Source: Sphingobium sp. CECT 9361 | GTDB taxonomy: Bacteria > Pseudomonadota > Alphaproteobacteria > Sphingomonadales > Sphingomonadaceae | Assembly (NCBI RefSeq): GCF_918741285.1 | Contig: NZ_CAKKNC010000009.1 | Location: forward strand, 62,001-126,000 | Direction of reading: 5' to 3' | Length of the DNA stretch: 64,000 nt | Shown here: positions 17,283-26,164 of the stretch, in pieces | Layout of the letters: the number at the start of each line of letters is the position of its first letter | Numbering within the stretch: the first letter of the stretch is position 1 | The notes under the pieces: model-generated | Databases searched by the model: none | What the model was told of the DNA's origin: nothing | The model's input: only the letters and a program-made list of their open reading frames with translations | Program-made: the position numbers and the translations under genes

Positions 17283-19088
17283 ATGATCCGGAAAGCATTG
17301 ATCGGGTTCGTAGCGATTGTTTGGTTCTCCGCAGTTCAGGCGCAGCCGGCGCCGCAGAACTCTGGCGCTGATCTGATCGTTTTCAACGCGAAGATTTTCA
17401 CTGGCAACCGTGCCCAGCCAGAGGCGACGGCATTGGCCGTCAAGGACGGGCGGATCTATTCGGTCGGCCCCGATGAGGCCATCTTGGCCCTGAAGAACCC
17501 TTCGACCAAGGTGATCGATGCCCACAGCCGTAGGGTCGTGCCTGGCATTGTCGATGCCCATATCCACGTCCTCAATGACCTGGCCTTCAACTACAATGTC
17601 CGCTGGGATGGTGTGCCGACGCTGCGCCAAGCATTGACGATGCTTCGCGAGCAGGCAAGACGCACGCCGGAAGGTCAGTGGGTCAAGGTAATCGGAGGTT
17701 GGTCTCCTTATCAGTTCAAGGAGAACCGATTCCCGACGCTGGACGAGCTACACGAAGCGGTGCCCAATCACCCTGCGATCGTGCAATATGCGTACAATCA
17801 GGCCTTCCTGAACAAGCAGGCGATGACGGCGCTCGGCGTAGGGACTGATCGGTTTCCGAAGCTCGACGGCGTCGAGATCGAAAAAGACGGCCGCGGAAAT
17901 CCCACCGGCGTGGTCCACGGCTACACGTGGCTGTTTCTTGCCTTGGAAGCGATGGTGCCGCAGCCCAGTTTCGACGAACAGGTGAGTTCGCTGGCTTATA
18001 GCGTTCACGGCCTGAACCGGTTCGGCGTGACCTCGATTATCGATAACGGCGGCAGGTGGCCATATCCCGACGCGCAGGCAAGGGTAAGCGTCCTTGCTCG
18101 CGACAACCGCCTCAATGTGCGTATGCCCTTTGTAGATCTGCAACTCGGCGATGGCGGGCCGGTGAACATGGTGGATCTGGAGCTTGAGGCGATCACGAAG
18201 ACCGCGCCGATCAGCCCGGGACAGAACCTGTATCCCGCCTTGGCGCACGGGCATGAGTATCGCGGAGCCGGCGAGGTCTTGAGCGGAGAAGTGCACGACC
18301 ACGAGAATTTCGACCGCCCAGCGGTCGTCATCGAGCCGGACACGATGCGGCGCTTCGTCGAGGAGGATGTGAAGAAGCTGGTCGAGCGGCGCATCCCGTT
18401 TCGCATGCACATCAGCTATAACGAGAACATCTCGCCTTTCCTCGATGCTCTGGAGAAGGTGAACGAAACCATTCCGCTCGGCGGGCTGCGGTGGAGTCTC
18501 GAACACGCCGAGACCATCAGTCCGCAGAATATCGCTCGGGTGAAGAAGCTGGGGGGCGGTATCGCCCTGGATGGCAAGATGGCGCTGCACGCAGATGGCT
18601 TCATCAAGACATATGGTCGGGAGAAGGCATTGGAGACGCCGCGCCTTCGCATGCTCGTCGACAGCGGCATCCCGCTGGCCATGACCACCGATGCCTTCCG
18701 GGCAGCGACGTACAATCCGTGGGTTGGCATAAGCTGGATGGTGACCGGCAAGTCCGTGTCCGGATCCGAAGCGCTCGCCAAGGACAACCGGCTTACCCGA
18801 GCCGAGGCGCTGAGACTTTTCACCATCGGAGGCGCGTGGTTCATGAACGCAGAAGCGGAGATCGGCGCCATCGCTCCCGGATATTTGGCCGACTTCGCGG
18901 TGCTCGACAGAGATTACTTCGCGGTGCCGGAGGACCAGATCAAGTCGGTCTCCTCTGTCCTGACTGTCATGAACGGCAAAGTCGTCTTCGGCGGGCAGGA
19001 TTATCGCAACCTTTCGCCAGAGCTCCCCGCGATCCTTCCGGCATGGTCGCCCGTCAAATACTTCGGGAGCTACTACGGAGAGAAGTAA
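17283..19088 (+). CDS. exported amidohydrolase (YtcJ-like metal-dependent hydrolase)
   Basis: About 601 residues with an N-terminal signal peptide ending ...SAVQAQPAPQ, so probably periplasmic. The amidohydrolase-3 fold shows VPGIVDAHIHVLND (metal-binding HxH), a later EHAETISP, the late Asp segment AMTTDAFRA and the composite-domain end GYLADFAVLDRDYF. Members hydrolyse amide or ester bonds in cyclic or N-acyl compounds; the substrate is unknown. A second ATG at 17268 is possible. Complete and intact. It is followed by about 290 bp with no gene I can support, then the LysR fragment. Confidence 0.82.
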   Translation: MIRKALIGFVAIVWFSAVQAQPAPQNSGADLIVFNAKIFTGNRAQPEATALAVKDGRIYSVGPDEAILALKNPSTKVIDAHSRRVVPGIVDAHIHVLNDLAFNYNVRWDGVPTLRQALTMLREQARRTPEGQWVKVIGGWSPYQFKENRFPTLDELHEAVPNHPAIVQYAYNQAFLNKQAMTALGVGTDRFPKLDGVEIEKDGRGNPTGVVHGYTWLFLALEAMVPQPSFDEQVSSLAYSVHGLNRFGVTSIIDNGGRWPYPDAQARVSVLARDNRLNVRMPFVDLQLGDGGPVNMVDLELEAITKTAPISPGQNLYPALAHGHEYRGAGEVLSGEVHDHENFDRPAVVIEPDTMRRFVEEDVKKLVERRIPFRMHISYNENISPFLDALEKVNETIPLGGLRWSLEHAETISPQNIARVKKLGGGIALDGKMALHADGFIKTYGREKALETPRLRMLVDSGIPLAMTTDAFRAATYNPWVGISWMVTGKSVSGSEALAKDNRLTRAEALRLFTIGGAWFMNAEAEIGAIAPGYLADFAVLDRDYFAVPEDQIKSVSSVLTVMNGKVVFGGQDYRNLSPELPAILPAWSPVKYFGSYYGEK

Positions 19089-19378
19089 GTCCAAACGACA
19101 GACCTGGCGGCGGGCACAGATCTATGGTGCTCGCCGCGGGCACGATCCCAGCCACGAGACGCCGCATGCTTTCCTTGGCGCTCAGCGCTGATCCACGCTG
19201 CTGCGGGAGGAGAGAGGCAGATGGCGCCTTGCCTGAGTTCTGCCGACGTCAATCGACGTTCGCCGTCGACCGCGAAGTCCCAGCGGTGCGCGCCCGTTCC
19301 GAGGGGCCTCGCAAGCGTCGTGGGAGAAGGGCCGAAACCGCCTTCGCATTGAGGGCGAAGTCAAGCTGATGGGGGTCT

Positions 19379-19900
19379 TCATACTGAGAGCGTTTCCGTA
19401 TCCTCGGTCGAGCGCCCGAAACACTCGATCAGCATCTCGGTGAGGACCCGAATCTTACGCGACGGGTGCTGTCCCGGCGGACGGACGACGTAAATGCCAT
19501 GCTCAGGGATGGGATGATTCGGCATCACTGGCACCAGTGCGCCCGAGTCCAGATGTTCCTGGATAAGGTCGTTAGGAAGAGCTGCGATCCCGATCCCGGC
19601 CACCGCAGCGGCGACCAGGGCGACGCCGTTGTCAGCCTTGAACCGACCTTGCGGTCGCATCGTGATGACCTTGTCATCGACCGTAGCGAGCCATGTCTCG
19701 GTTCCCTGCATCAGCGCCTGATGGGTCACCAGCTCTTCGGGCGTTTCCGGTGATCCGTGCTTTGCAATGTAGGCCGGCGACGCGACGTACTTACCGATAA
19801 GCGGGCCAATTCTTCTGGCGATCAGGTTAGAATCGGGCAGCATGCCGACGCGGATCGCGCAATCGTACGCGGGAAGCGTGACGCGGAACTGATGCCGGGC
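19379..19900 (-). pseudogene. LysR-type regulator, only the C-terminal effector domain remains
   Basis: The minus strand encodes the end of a LysR substrate-binding domain: YDCAIRVGMLPDSNLIARRI, then YVASPAYIAKHGSP and GRFKADNGVALVAAAVAGIG. A complete regulator of this type is about 300 residues with an N-terminal helix-turn-helix; here nothing upstream of about 19900 matches, and the frame runs into the divergent hydrolase gene. Even the retained part seems to skip residues (RVTLPA directly followed by YDCAIR). It cannot bind DNA. It was presumably the divergent regulator of its neighbour before truncation. Confidence 0.75.
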
Positions 19901-19997
19901 ACCGTTCGCCAGACCATGGCCTCCAAGCCGGCCGCACTGCGATTGTGGCTGATCTGAGCCACAGGAAGACACTCCGACGAGAAGGATTGACCAGTAG

Positions 19998-20435
19998 ATG
20001 TCAACACTAACGACAAAGGATGGCACCCGCCTTTTCTACAAGGATTGGGGACCGCGCGACGCCCAGCCCATCGTGTTCCATCACGGTTGGCCACTGAGCT
20101 CCGACGACTGGGACAACCAGATGCTGTTCTTTCTCGGCAAAGGCTACCGTGTGGTCGCGCATGACCGGCGCGGCCATGGCCGCTCGGATCAGACCGATAT
20201 CGGCAACGAGATGGACACCTATGCGGCCGACGTCGCGGAACTGGCCGAAGCGCTGGATCTGAAGGACGCGGTGCATATCGGACAAGGGCTCGGATCGAAA
20301 CTCGCGTACGGCACCTTTGAGGCGATCCGTGCCACAGGACGCAAGGCAGTTCTGCTTTGCCCTTTCATGGCCGCCTACTACGCGCGGCATCCCGAATATG
20401 CCGACATCATCGCGCCGGAGAGCCCCCATGATTGA
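19998..20435 (+). pseudogene. chimera: alpha/beta-hydrolase N-terminus joined to GNAT acetyltransferase C-terminus
   Basis: Residues 1 to about 93 match non-heme chloroperoxidase-type hydrolases ([58 protein letters not shown]). The nucleophile motif GHSTGG that should come next is missing. From about 20280 the text becomes [20 protein letters not shown] and [20 protein letters not shown], the C-terminus of a YjdJ-type GNAT acetyltransferase. The frame stays open, giving a 145-residue hybrid that lacks the active site of either enzyme. It overlaps the pirin start. Confidence 0.78.
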
Positions 20436-21321
20436 AATGGTCATCGAGCAGCGTCGCCGCGACCTGGGCGGCGGCTTCGAAGTCGGCCGCGTCCTGCCTT
20501 TCGCGAAGCGCCGTATGATTGGCCCCTTCATCTTCTTCGACCACATGGGACCGGTCGATCTGGCTCTCGGCCTCGACCGCAAGTTCGATGTAAGGGCACA
20601 TCCCCACGTCGGGCTTTCGACCGTGAGCTATCTGTTCTCGGGCGAGATCATGCACCGGGACAGCCTGGGCTACGAGCAGCCGATTCGGCCAAGGCAAGTG
20701 AACTGGATGACGGCTGGCAGCGGAATCACGCACAGCGAGCGTTTCGAGCATGCCCGCGCGGTCGGCGACCGCCTGCATGGTATCCAAGCGTGGGTCGCGC
20801 TGCCTGAGGAGTTCGAGGAGACGGCGCCATCTTTCACCCACTATGCGGGAACGAACCTTCCGCACTGGAACGACGGCGGGGTTGCCGGTCATCTCATCGC
20901 CGGCAGCGCCTACGGCCTCACGGCGGGTGCCAAGACCCATTCCCCACTCTTCTACGCCCATCTCGAGATGGAGCCAGGCGCGGTTGCCGAGGTGCCGGAC
21001 AAGCACGAGGAACGCGCGCTCTACATCGCGGCGGGCGCGATCGAGATGCACGGCACGCGCTACGAAGCCGGCCAGATGCTGGTGCTGGGTGCGGGTGCCT
21101 CGCACTTCAAGGCCAAGACGCATTCGACCGTCATGGTTCTCGGCGGCGAGCCCATCGGCGAGCGCCACATCTTCTGGAACTTCGTGTCGTCCTCGAAGGA
21201 TCGGCTCGCCCAGGCGGCATCCGACTGGAAGGCGGGCCGCATGAAGCTGCCGGATGCGGACGATGGCGAATTCATCCCACTGCCGGACGAGCCGGCGCAA
21301 CCGGCTAGCGCCGAAAAATGA
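20428..21321 (+). CDS. pirin family protein
   Basis: 297 residues with the bicupin pirin signature: [30 protein letters not shown] (metal-binding His), GSGITHSER and the C-terminal half with the [16 protein letters not shown] pattern. Pirins hold Fe or Ni; some oxidise quercetin, some modulate transcription factors or stress responses. The ATG at 20428 overlaps the preceding chimera by a few bases and the stop overlaps the next start. Complete. Confidence 0.88.
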   Translation: MIEMVIEQRRRDLGGGFEVGRVLPFAKRRMIGPFIFFDHMGPVDLALGLDRKFDVRAHPHVGLSTVSYLFSGEIMHRDSLGYEQPIRPRQVNWMTAGSGITHSERFEHARAVGDRLHGIQAWVALPEEFEETAPSFTHYAGTNLPHWNDGGVAGHLIAGSAYGLTAGAKTHSPLFYAHLEMEPGAVAEVPDKHEERALYIAAGAIEMHGTRYEAGQMLVLGAGASHFKAKTHSTVMVLGGEPIGERHIFWNFVSSSKDRLAQAASDWKAGRMKLPDADDGEFIPLPDEPAQPASAEK

Positions 21322-22346
21322 GCGGCTCAGTGTCGAGCAGCGTCGCACTTGTGGCGGCGCTCTTCCTCGCTGGCAGCGGTCAGGCAGGATCGCCGGCAAG
21401 GGTGCAGGACGCACCTGCGCCCGCGTCCCGCGTCCCGACTCCAACGACCTCAGAGGTGACCGTCATACCCTTCGAGTTGGCGGACAACCTTGTCCGGATA
21501 TCGGTGGACGTGAACGGACAGCGACGAAGCGGGGTTCTTGACAGTGGGGCGGGTGCGGTGCTCATCGACCGGCAGGCCAGCAAGGAACTCGGCCTCAGCG
21601 AGGGTGGCTCGGCCGGTGATGCCGCCGGTGGCGGCAACGAAGCGAAGGCGCTTATGCCCGTCACCATTTCACGGCTGGCGGCGGGGCCGTTCCGGTTCGA
21701 GAACCTCGCCGCATACGCGGTCGATCTTGGCAATCTGTCATCCTCGGCCGGGTTTCCCGTCGATGTACTTCTTGGTGCGCCAGCCTTCCAGAACGGAACG
21801 GTCAGTGTCGACTACGCGCGCCGGCAGGTAACCGTCGACAGATCAGGAGCTACGGTTCGATGTGCTTCTCCCATTCCGCTGGAGATCGTGCTCGAGTCTC
21901 CAGTCGTTGAGATCGAAGTCCTCCCGGATGGCGGCGAACGGCCGGTTCGCCTCAAGGTGCTGGTCGACCTTGGCACCCGCCACAGTTCGTTGGTTCTGGG
22001 GGGCGACTTCGTTCGTAGCGAACCCGGCAAGAGGCTGCTCCAAAAGGCCGTCGCGAAAGAAATAGGCTATGGCGTCGGCGGTGCGGTGAAAGGTGCGGTC
22101 GTTCGCGTAGCCGATGTCCGTGCAGGCGCTTCCAGCTTCGGATCGCTGGAGGTCAGCCTTACCTCGGACGTCCCGGCTTTTGAAGGCACTGGGATCGACG
22201 GCACCCTGGGCGTCCCTCTTTGGAACGGTGGCGTGATCGCTTTCGACTATGCCGGTCGCCGCCTGTGCATCACGCGTCTCGAGAACTCAGGTCGTGCGGC
22301 CTCCATCAACGCCGACGCGCGGCGTCGCCATGCAGATCCGCGCTGA
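21318..22346 (+). CDS. periplasmic retropepsin-like aspartyl protease
   Basis: 342 residues with a signal peptide (VALVAALFLAGSGQAGSPA). First lobe contains VNGQRRSGVLDSGAGAVLID, the D-S/T-G aspartyl motif; the second lobe has KVLVDLGTRHSSLVLG where Thr/Ser is replaced by Leu (DLG). The two-lobe layout resembles bacterial periplasmic clan AA proteases. If both Asp residues are catalytic it is active; the DLG is unusual. Start overlaps the pirin stop (ATGA), so it is likely co-expressed. A second similar gene lies at 26165. Confidence 0.68.
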   Translation: MSGSVSSSVALVAALFLAGSGQAGSPARVQDAPAPASRVPTPTTSEVTVIPFELADNLVRISVDVNGQRRSGVLDSGAGAVLIDRQASKELGLSEGGSAGDAAGGGNEAKALMPVTISRLAAGPFRFENLAAYAVDLGNLSSSAGFPVDVLLGAPAFQNGTVSVDYARRQVTVDRSGATVRCASPIPLEIVLESPVVEIEVLPDGGERPVRLKVLVDLGTRHSSLVLGGDFVRSEPGKRLLQKAVAKEIGYGVGGAVKGAVVRVADVRAGASSFGSLEVSLTSDVPAFEGTGIDGTLGVPLWNGGVIAFDYAGRRLCITRLENSGRAASINADARRRHADPR

Positions 22347-22365
22347 CGGATCGGAGAGAAATCGA

Positions 22366-22660
22366 ATGGTGGCACTGCGTACCCGCGCGACGGCTTCGGA
22401 AACCGGTGAAAGCCTCTTTGCAGTTCAAATCGAAATGGGTGCTCACAGCATTGTTGGTGATGAGCCGATCAGCGCTGGCGGCGAGGGACTTGGCCCAAAC
22501 CCCTTCGAGCTAATGACGGCCGCCCTGGCCGAATGCAGTGCCATCACCGTGCGCTGGTTCGCCCGCCAGCAGAACTGGCCGCTTGAGCATGTGGAAGTGG
22601 TGGTCGATCACGCGAAGAAGCTATCTGCGGGCTCACCCGCCCGACATGTAAAGCGCCGTC
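22366..22660 (+). pseudogene. OsmC/Ohr family protein, 3' truncated
   Basis: From ATG 22366 (GGAGAG upstream) the product begins MVALRTRATASETGESLFAV and continues with GGEGLGPNPFELMTAALAECSA, the N-terminal half of OsmC-type peroxiredoxins including the catalytic Cys in AECSA. After VVVDHAKKLSAGSP the family sequence stops and the frame simply runs on as a shadow across the next genes, with no own stop until 23517. The second catalytic Cys half is absent. Deleted at about 22640-22660, about 30 bp before ridA. Confidence 0.72.
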
Positions 22661-22687
22661 GCACCTTTCCCCTTCGTGGAGACGATC

Positions 22688-23089
22688 ATGCAACCACCCT
22701 CATTCTTCGTCACGCCCGGTTATGGCGACCGACTTCGAGACCTGCTCCATTACTCTCAGGCCGTGCGTATCGGGAACCGCGTGGAAATCTCCGGTCAGGG
22801 AGGTTGGAACAACGATCTTGTCATAGCCGCCGACCTCGAAAACGAGATCGCGCAGGCCTTTCAAAATGTCGAGCGCACACTCTCCACCGCGGGGGCAAGC
22901 TGGGCGAATGTTGTGCATGTGAACTCGTACCACGTCGGCGGATTCCCGCCGGTGGTCAACGAGACGATGGCAACGCTATTCAGGCGCTATATGCCCGATC
23001 ATGCGCCGATCTGGACGCAGGTTGGTGTCGACGCACTTGGTCTTCCGGAAATGCGGATCGAGATTCGGGTGACCGCGATCGTGACATGA
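22688..23089 (+). CDS. RidA family protein (YjgF/YER057c/UK114)
   Basis: 133 residues: AVRIGNRVEISGQGGWNNDL, a central AFQNVERTLSTAGASWANVV and C-terminal GLPEMRIEIRVTAIV, typical of RidA-type trimeric enamine/imine deaminases; the last strand carries the conserved Arg and Glu. GGAG lies before ATG 22688. It sits in a stress/detoxification neighbourhood. Complete. Confidence 0.85.
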   Translation: MQPPSFFVTPGYGDRLRDLLHYSQAVRIGNRVEISGQGGWNNDLVIAADLENEIAQAFQNVERTLSTAGASWANVVHVNSYHVGGFPPVVNETMATLFRRYMPDHAPIWTQVGVDALGLPEMRIEIRVTAIVT

Positions 23090-23090
23090 C

Positions 23091-23162
23091 AACGCAGCGC
23101 TGGCGGAAGCCCTGGAGGCGGATATCCGTACCTGCATCATCAAAGAGTTCGAGCACAGATGA
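23091..23162 (+). pseudogene. C-terminal remnant of an unidentified protein
   Basis: Directly after the RidA stop the third frame reads NAALAEALEADIRTCIIKEF and ends EHR-stop at 23162, overlapping the next start by four bases. The sequence is protein-like and coupled to the downstream gene the way an upstream operon member would be, but has no start. I read it as the tail of a deleted gene. Confidence 0.3.
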
Positions 23163-24199
23163 ACGATCCGAACTTCGGCGTAGCCGTACCGCAGCACACC
23201 GTCCCTTTCCCGTCCTCGATAAGCGACGCCGCTCGTGCCGCGCTGGAACGTCTTGTCCGCGCCGACGGGAGCGTGCTGAACGCGGCCTTCGTCGCGCCCA
23301 GCCCCGACGACCTTCAGGCATGGCTGCACGTCAAGACCCAGGTCGACGGCCAATATGCGGTGGCGGTGAATGCGCTGGCCGGACAATCCGGCTCGACCGT
23401 CGAAACGCTTACCGGGCATGGCGCAACGATCCATCTTGCTACGCCGCGAACGCTAACGGACGAAGGGCGCGCCTATATCGACTTCCATGGCGGCGCGCTG
23501 GTGTTTGGCGGCGGTGAGGCCTGCCGTGTGGGAGCGCAGATGCAGGCCGACCAAAATGGCGTGAAATGCTACGGCGTGGATTACCGAACCCCGCCCGAGC
23601 ATCCCTTTCCCGCAGCGTTGGACGACGCCCTGTCGGCCTATCGCTACGTGCTTGAGCGCCACCGACCGGAAGACGTCGTCATCGGTGGACGTTCGGCAGG
23701 CGGCAATCTTGCGGCCGCGACCCTGCTCAGAGCGCGAGACGAGGGTTTGCCATTCCCGGCTGGGCTGGTGCTGCTGTCGCCGCAGGTCGATCTGACGGAG
23801 TCCGGCGATAGCTTCGAGACAAATTGGCTTGTGGATCTGGTGCTGCCTACGCGTCTGACGTCGAGCAACCTACTTTACGCGGCCGGGGCTGACCTTTCGC
23901 AGGCCCACATATCACCGCTATATGGTGACCTGAGTGGCTTTCCGCCCACATTTCTACAGTCGGGCACCCGCGACCTCTTTCTTTCCAACACAGTTCGTAT
24001 GCACCGCGCGCTGCGCCGGGCGGGCGTGTCGGCCGAATTGCATATCTTCGAAGCGATGCCGCACGGGGGCTTCGGGGGCGGAACCCCGGAAGACCTTGAG
24101 CTCCAACACGAAATCAGCCGCTTCGTGCAACTGCGATGGCCGAAGCAGGATGCACAAGAAACAGCCCCGATTACGTCCGACGGGAGGAATCAAAATTGA
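23159..24199 (+). CDS. alpha/beta-hydrolase, hormone-sensitive-lipase-type esterase
   Basis: 346 residues. The HSL-family oxyanion motif appears as FHGGALVFGG (usual HGGG has Gly to Ala), the nucleophile elbow as GGRSAGGNLAAA, and the catalytic Asp and His as SGTRDLFLSNT and MPHGGFGGG. It should hydrolyse short-chain esters such as acetylated small molecules. No signal peptide. It precedes the antiporter gene by 30 bp in the same direction. Complete. Confidence 0.85.
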   Translation: MNDPNFGVAVPQHTVPFPSSISDAARAALERLVRADGSVLNAAFVAPSPDDLQAWLHVKTQVDGQYAVAVNALAGQSGSTVETLTGHGATIHLATPRTLTDEGRAYIDFHGGALVFGGGEACRVGAQMQADQNGVKCYGVDYRTPPEHPFPAALDDALSAYRYVLERHRPEDVVIGGRSAGGNLAAATLLRARDEGLPFPAGLVLLSPQVDLTESGDSFETNWLVDLVLPTRLTSSNLLYAAGADLSQAHISPLYGDLSGFPPTFLQSGTRDLFLSNTVRMHRALRRAGVSAELHIFEAMPHGGFGGGTPEDLELQHEISRFVQLRWPKQDAQETAPITSDGRNQN

Positions 24200-24229
24200 G
24201 CCCATTCCGAAAGAACCCCGAGGGCGACC

Positions 24230-26014
24230 ATGGCTGATGTAAGCCTTGGACAAACGATTGGGCCTGCCGTCGCATTGATGGGCGCGGCTGTCCTTGCGGT
24301 GCCGCTATTCAGGCGGCTCGGACTGGGATCAGTGCTCGGCTATTTCGGCGCCGGTGTATTGGTGGGGCCATCGGTGCTGGGTCTTTTCACCGATGCGCAA
24401 TCCATCCTTCACTTCTCCGAACTTGGCGTGGTGATGTTTCTCTTCGTCATCGGGCTCGAACTGCGACCCTATAAATTATGGGCGATGCGCGGCCAGATCT
24501 TTGGGCTGGGGCTTGCGCAAGTCGCTGCCGCTATCGCCACCCTGGGATTGACCGGCGCGCTCCTCTTCGGCTTGCCGGGCCCTGTCGCATTCATCGCCGG
24601 GACTGGCTTCGTCCTCTCCTCGACAGCCGTCATCATGTCGGTGTTGCAGGATCGCGGAGAGATATCGGGGAGCGAGGGGCAGAAGTCTGTCGCGATCCTC
24701 CTCTTCGAGGATCTGATGATCGTTCCGCTCCTTGCGGTGGTCGGCTTTCTGTCACCCTTGTCTCACGGGGAGGCATCATGGGCGAATTTGCTGGTTGCAG
24801 TTGCCGCGTTGTTCGCGCTGCTCGGCATCTCGCGCTGGGCGCTTAATCCATTCTTCGCGCTCCTCGCCCGTGCGCGGACCCGCGAGGTCCTGACGGCGGG
24901 AGCACTGCTCGTTGTGCTCGGGGCAGCGTTGCTGATGGACGTCGCGGGCCTCTCGATGGCCATGGGCGCATTCCTCGCCGGCGTCATGCTGTCGAACTCG
25001 AGCTATCGCCATCAGATAGAAAGCGACATCGAGCCCTTTCGCGGCCTACTGATGGGGCTTTTCTTCCTAGCTGTCGGCATGTCCCTCGATCTCGCGATCG
25101 TTGCGGCCGAATGGCGGCTTCTGCTTGCCATGCTGGCTGCCTTCACGGTCGCCAAGGCCGTGGTCGTCTATGGAGTCGCGCGGCTTTTCGGCAGCTCCAA
25201 TCACCAGGCGCTCCATCGCACCTCCATGTTCCTCCAGGGCGGTGAGTTTGCATTCGTCCTGTACACGGCTGCAACGGCCGGTGGCGTCATCGACTCACGA
25301 CAGAATGCCGTCTTCGCCACCGTCGTCATCCTTTCGATGGCCTTGACCCCGCTGCTGATGATCGCGGCCGAGCGGGTCTTGCGGACGGAGACGTCGATGG
25401 ACGGCGTCGATGATGCCCGTGACCTGAAAGGACGCGTGCTGATAATAGGCTTTGGACGGTTCGGGCAAATCGCCTCCCAACTGCTTCTGGCCCAGGGCGT
25501 TGACCTTTCAGTCATTGACAACGATCCAGATCGAATCCGTGACGCGGAGCGATATGGATTCAAGGTGTTCTTTGGAGACGGCGCGCGGCTCGATGTGCTG
25601 CATCATTCCGGCGCAGGCGGTGCCGATGTCATCATGGTCTGCATCGATGATCCCAAGGCTGCGATGCAGATCGTAGAGTTGGCGCAGCATGAGTTTCCGC
25701 AGGCGAAACTCCTGGTTCGAAGCCGCGACCGTGCGCATGCGGTGGAATTGATCCGGGCTGGCGTAGGCTATCAGGTCCGAGAGACAGTCGAGTCCGCCTA
25801 TGTGATGGGCGCTGAAGGTCTGCGCGTGCTGGGCTTTCCCGAGGCTGAGATTGCTGACGTTGCTGAAGATATCCGCCGTCGCGACGATGAGCGCCTTTCC
25901 GAGCAGGTCCAGGGAGACGCCATGTCAGGAAGCGATCGGCTGCTCCTTCAGCCCCGGCCCGAACCGCTAGTGGGCACGCTCGCGCGCGAGTCCGGGAATG
26001 AACGAGTGTTGTAA
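24230..26014 (+). CDS. Kef-type monovalent cation:proton antiporter (CPA2)
   Basis: 594 residues. About twelve hydrophobic segments occupy the first 385 residues (for example GYFGAGVLVGPSVLGLF, FVIGLELRPYKLW, LLFEDLMIVPLLAV, GLFFLAVGMSLDLAIVA). A TrkA-N domain follows with RVLIIGFGRFGQIASQLLL (nucleotide-binding GxGxxG) at about residues 405-425. It resembles glutathione-gated KefB/KefC, which acidify the cytoplasm in response to electrophiles, fitting neighbours for reactive-compound stress. It ends with a short hydrophilic tail. Complete. Confidence 0.9.
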   Translation: MADVSLGQTIGPAVALMGAAVLAVPLFRRLGLGSVLGYFGAGVLVGPSVLGLFTDAQSILHFSELGVVMFLFVIGLELRPYKLWAMRGQIFGLGLAQVAAAIATLGLTGALLFGLPGPVAFIAGTGFVLSSTAVIMSVLQDRGEISGSEGQKSVAILLFEDLMIVPLLAVVGFLSPLSHGEASWANLLVAVAALFALLGISRWALNPFFALLARARTREVLTAGALLVVLGAALLMDVAGLSMAMGAFLAGVMLSNSSYRHQIESDIEPFRGLLMGLFFLAVGMSLDLAIVAAEWRLLLAMLAAFTVAKAVVVYGVARLFGSSNHQALHRTSMFLQGGEFAFVLYTAATAGGVIDSRQNAVFATVVILSMALTPLLMIAAERVLRTETSMDGVDDARDLKGRVLIIGFGRFGQIASQLLLAQGVDLSVIDNDPDRIRDAERYGFKVFFGDGARLDVLHHSGAGGADVIMVCIDDPKAAMQIVELAQHEFPQAKLLVRSRDRAHAVELIRAGVGYQVRETVESAYVMGAEGLRVLGFPEAEIADVAEDIRRRDDERLSEQVQGDAMSGSDRLLLQPRPEPLVGTLARESGNERVL

Positions 26015-26164
26015 GAGCCGGACGGCCACTCACGTGGAAAGTGAACCAGCCAACAATGCCGACGAACGAAAGCGACCAGAAAAATGCAATTGGAGATTAA
26101 AGCGGCCATCACTACTTCCGATGAGGGCCCTCAATCAGGATTATCGGCCAATCTGAAAGTCATC

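Noticed and set aside
17748..19094. 448-codon open frame on the minus strand
   Set aside because: Antisense to the amidohydrolase gene, which is complete with signal peptide and metal ligands.
22249..23517. 422-codon open frame on the plus strand
   Set aside because: Only its early part (22366-22660) is OsmC-like; the rest is an out-of-frame reading of ridA and the esterase gene.
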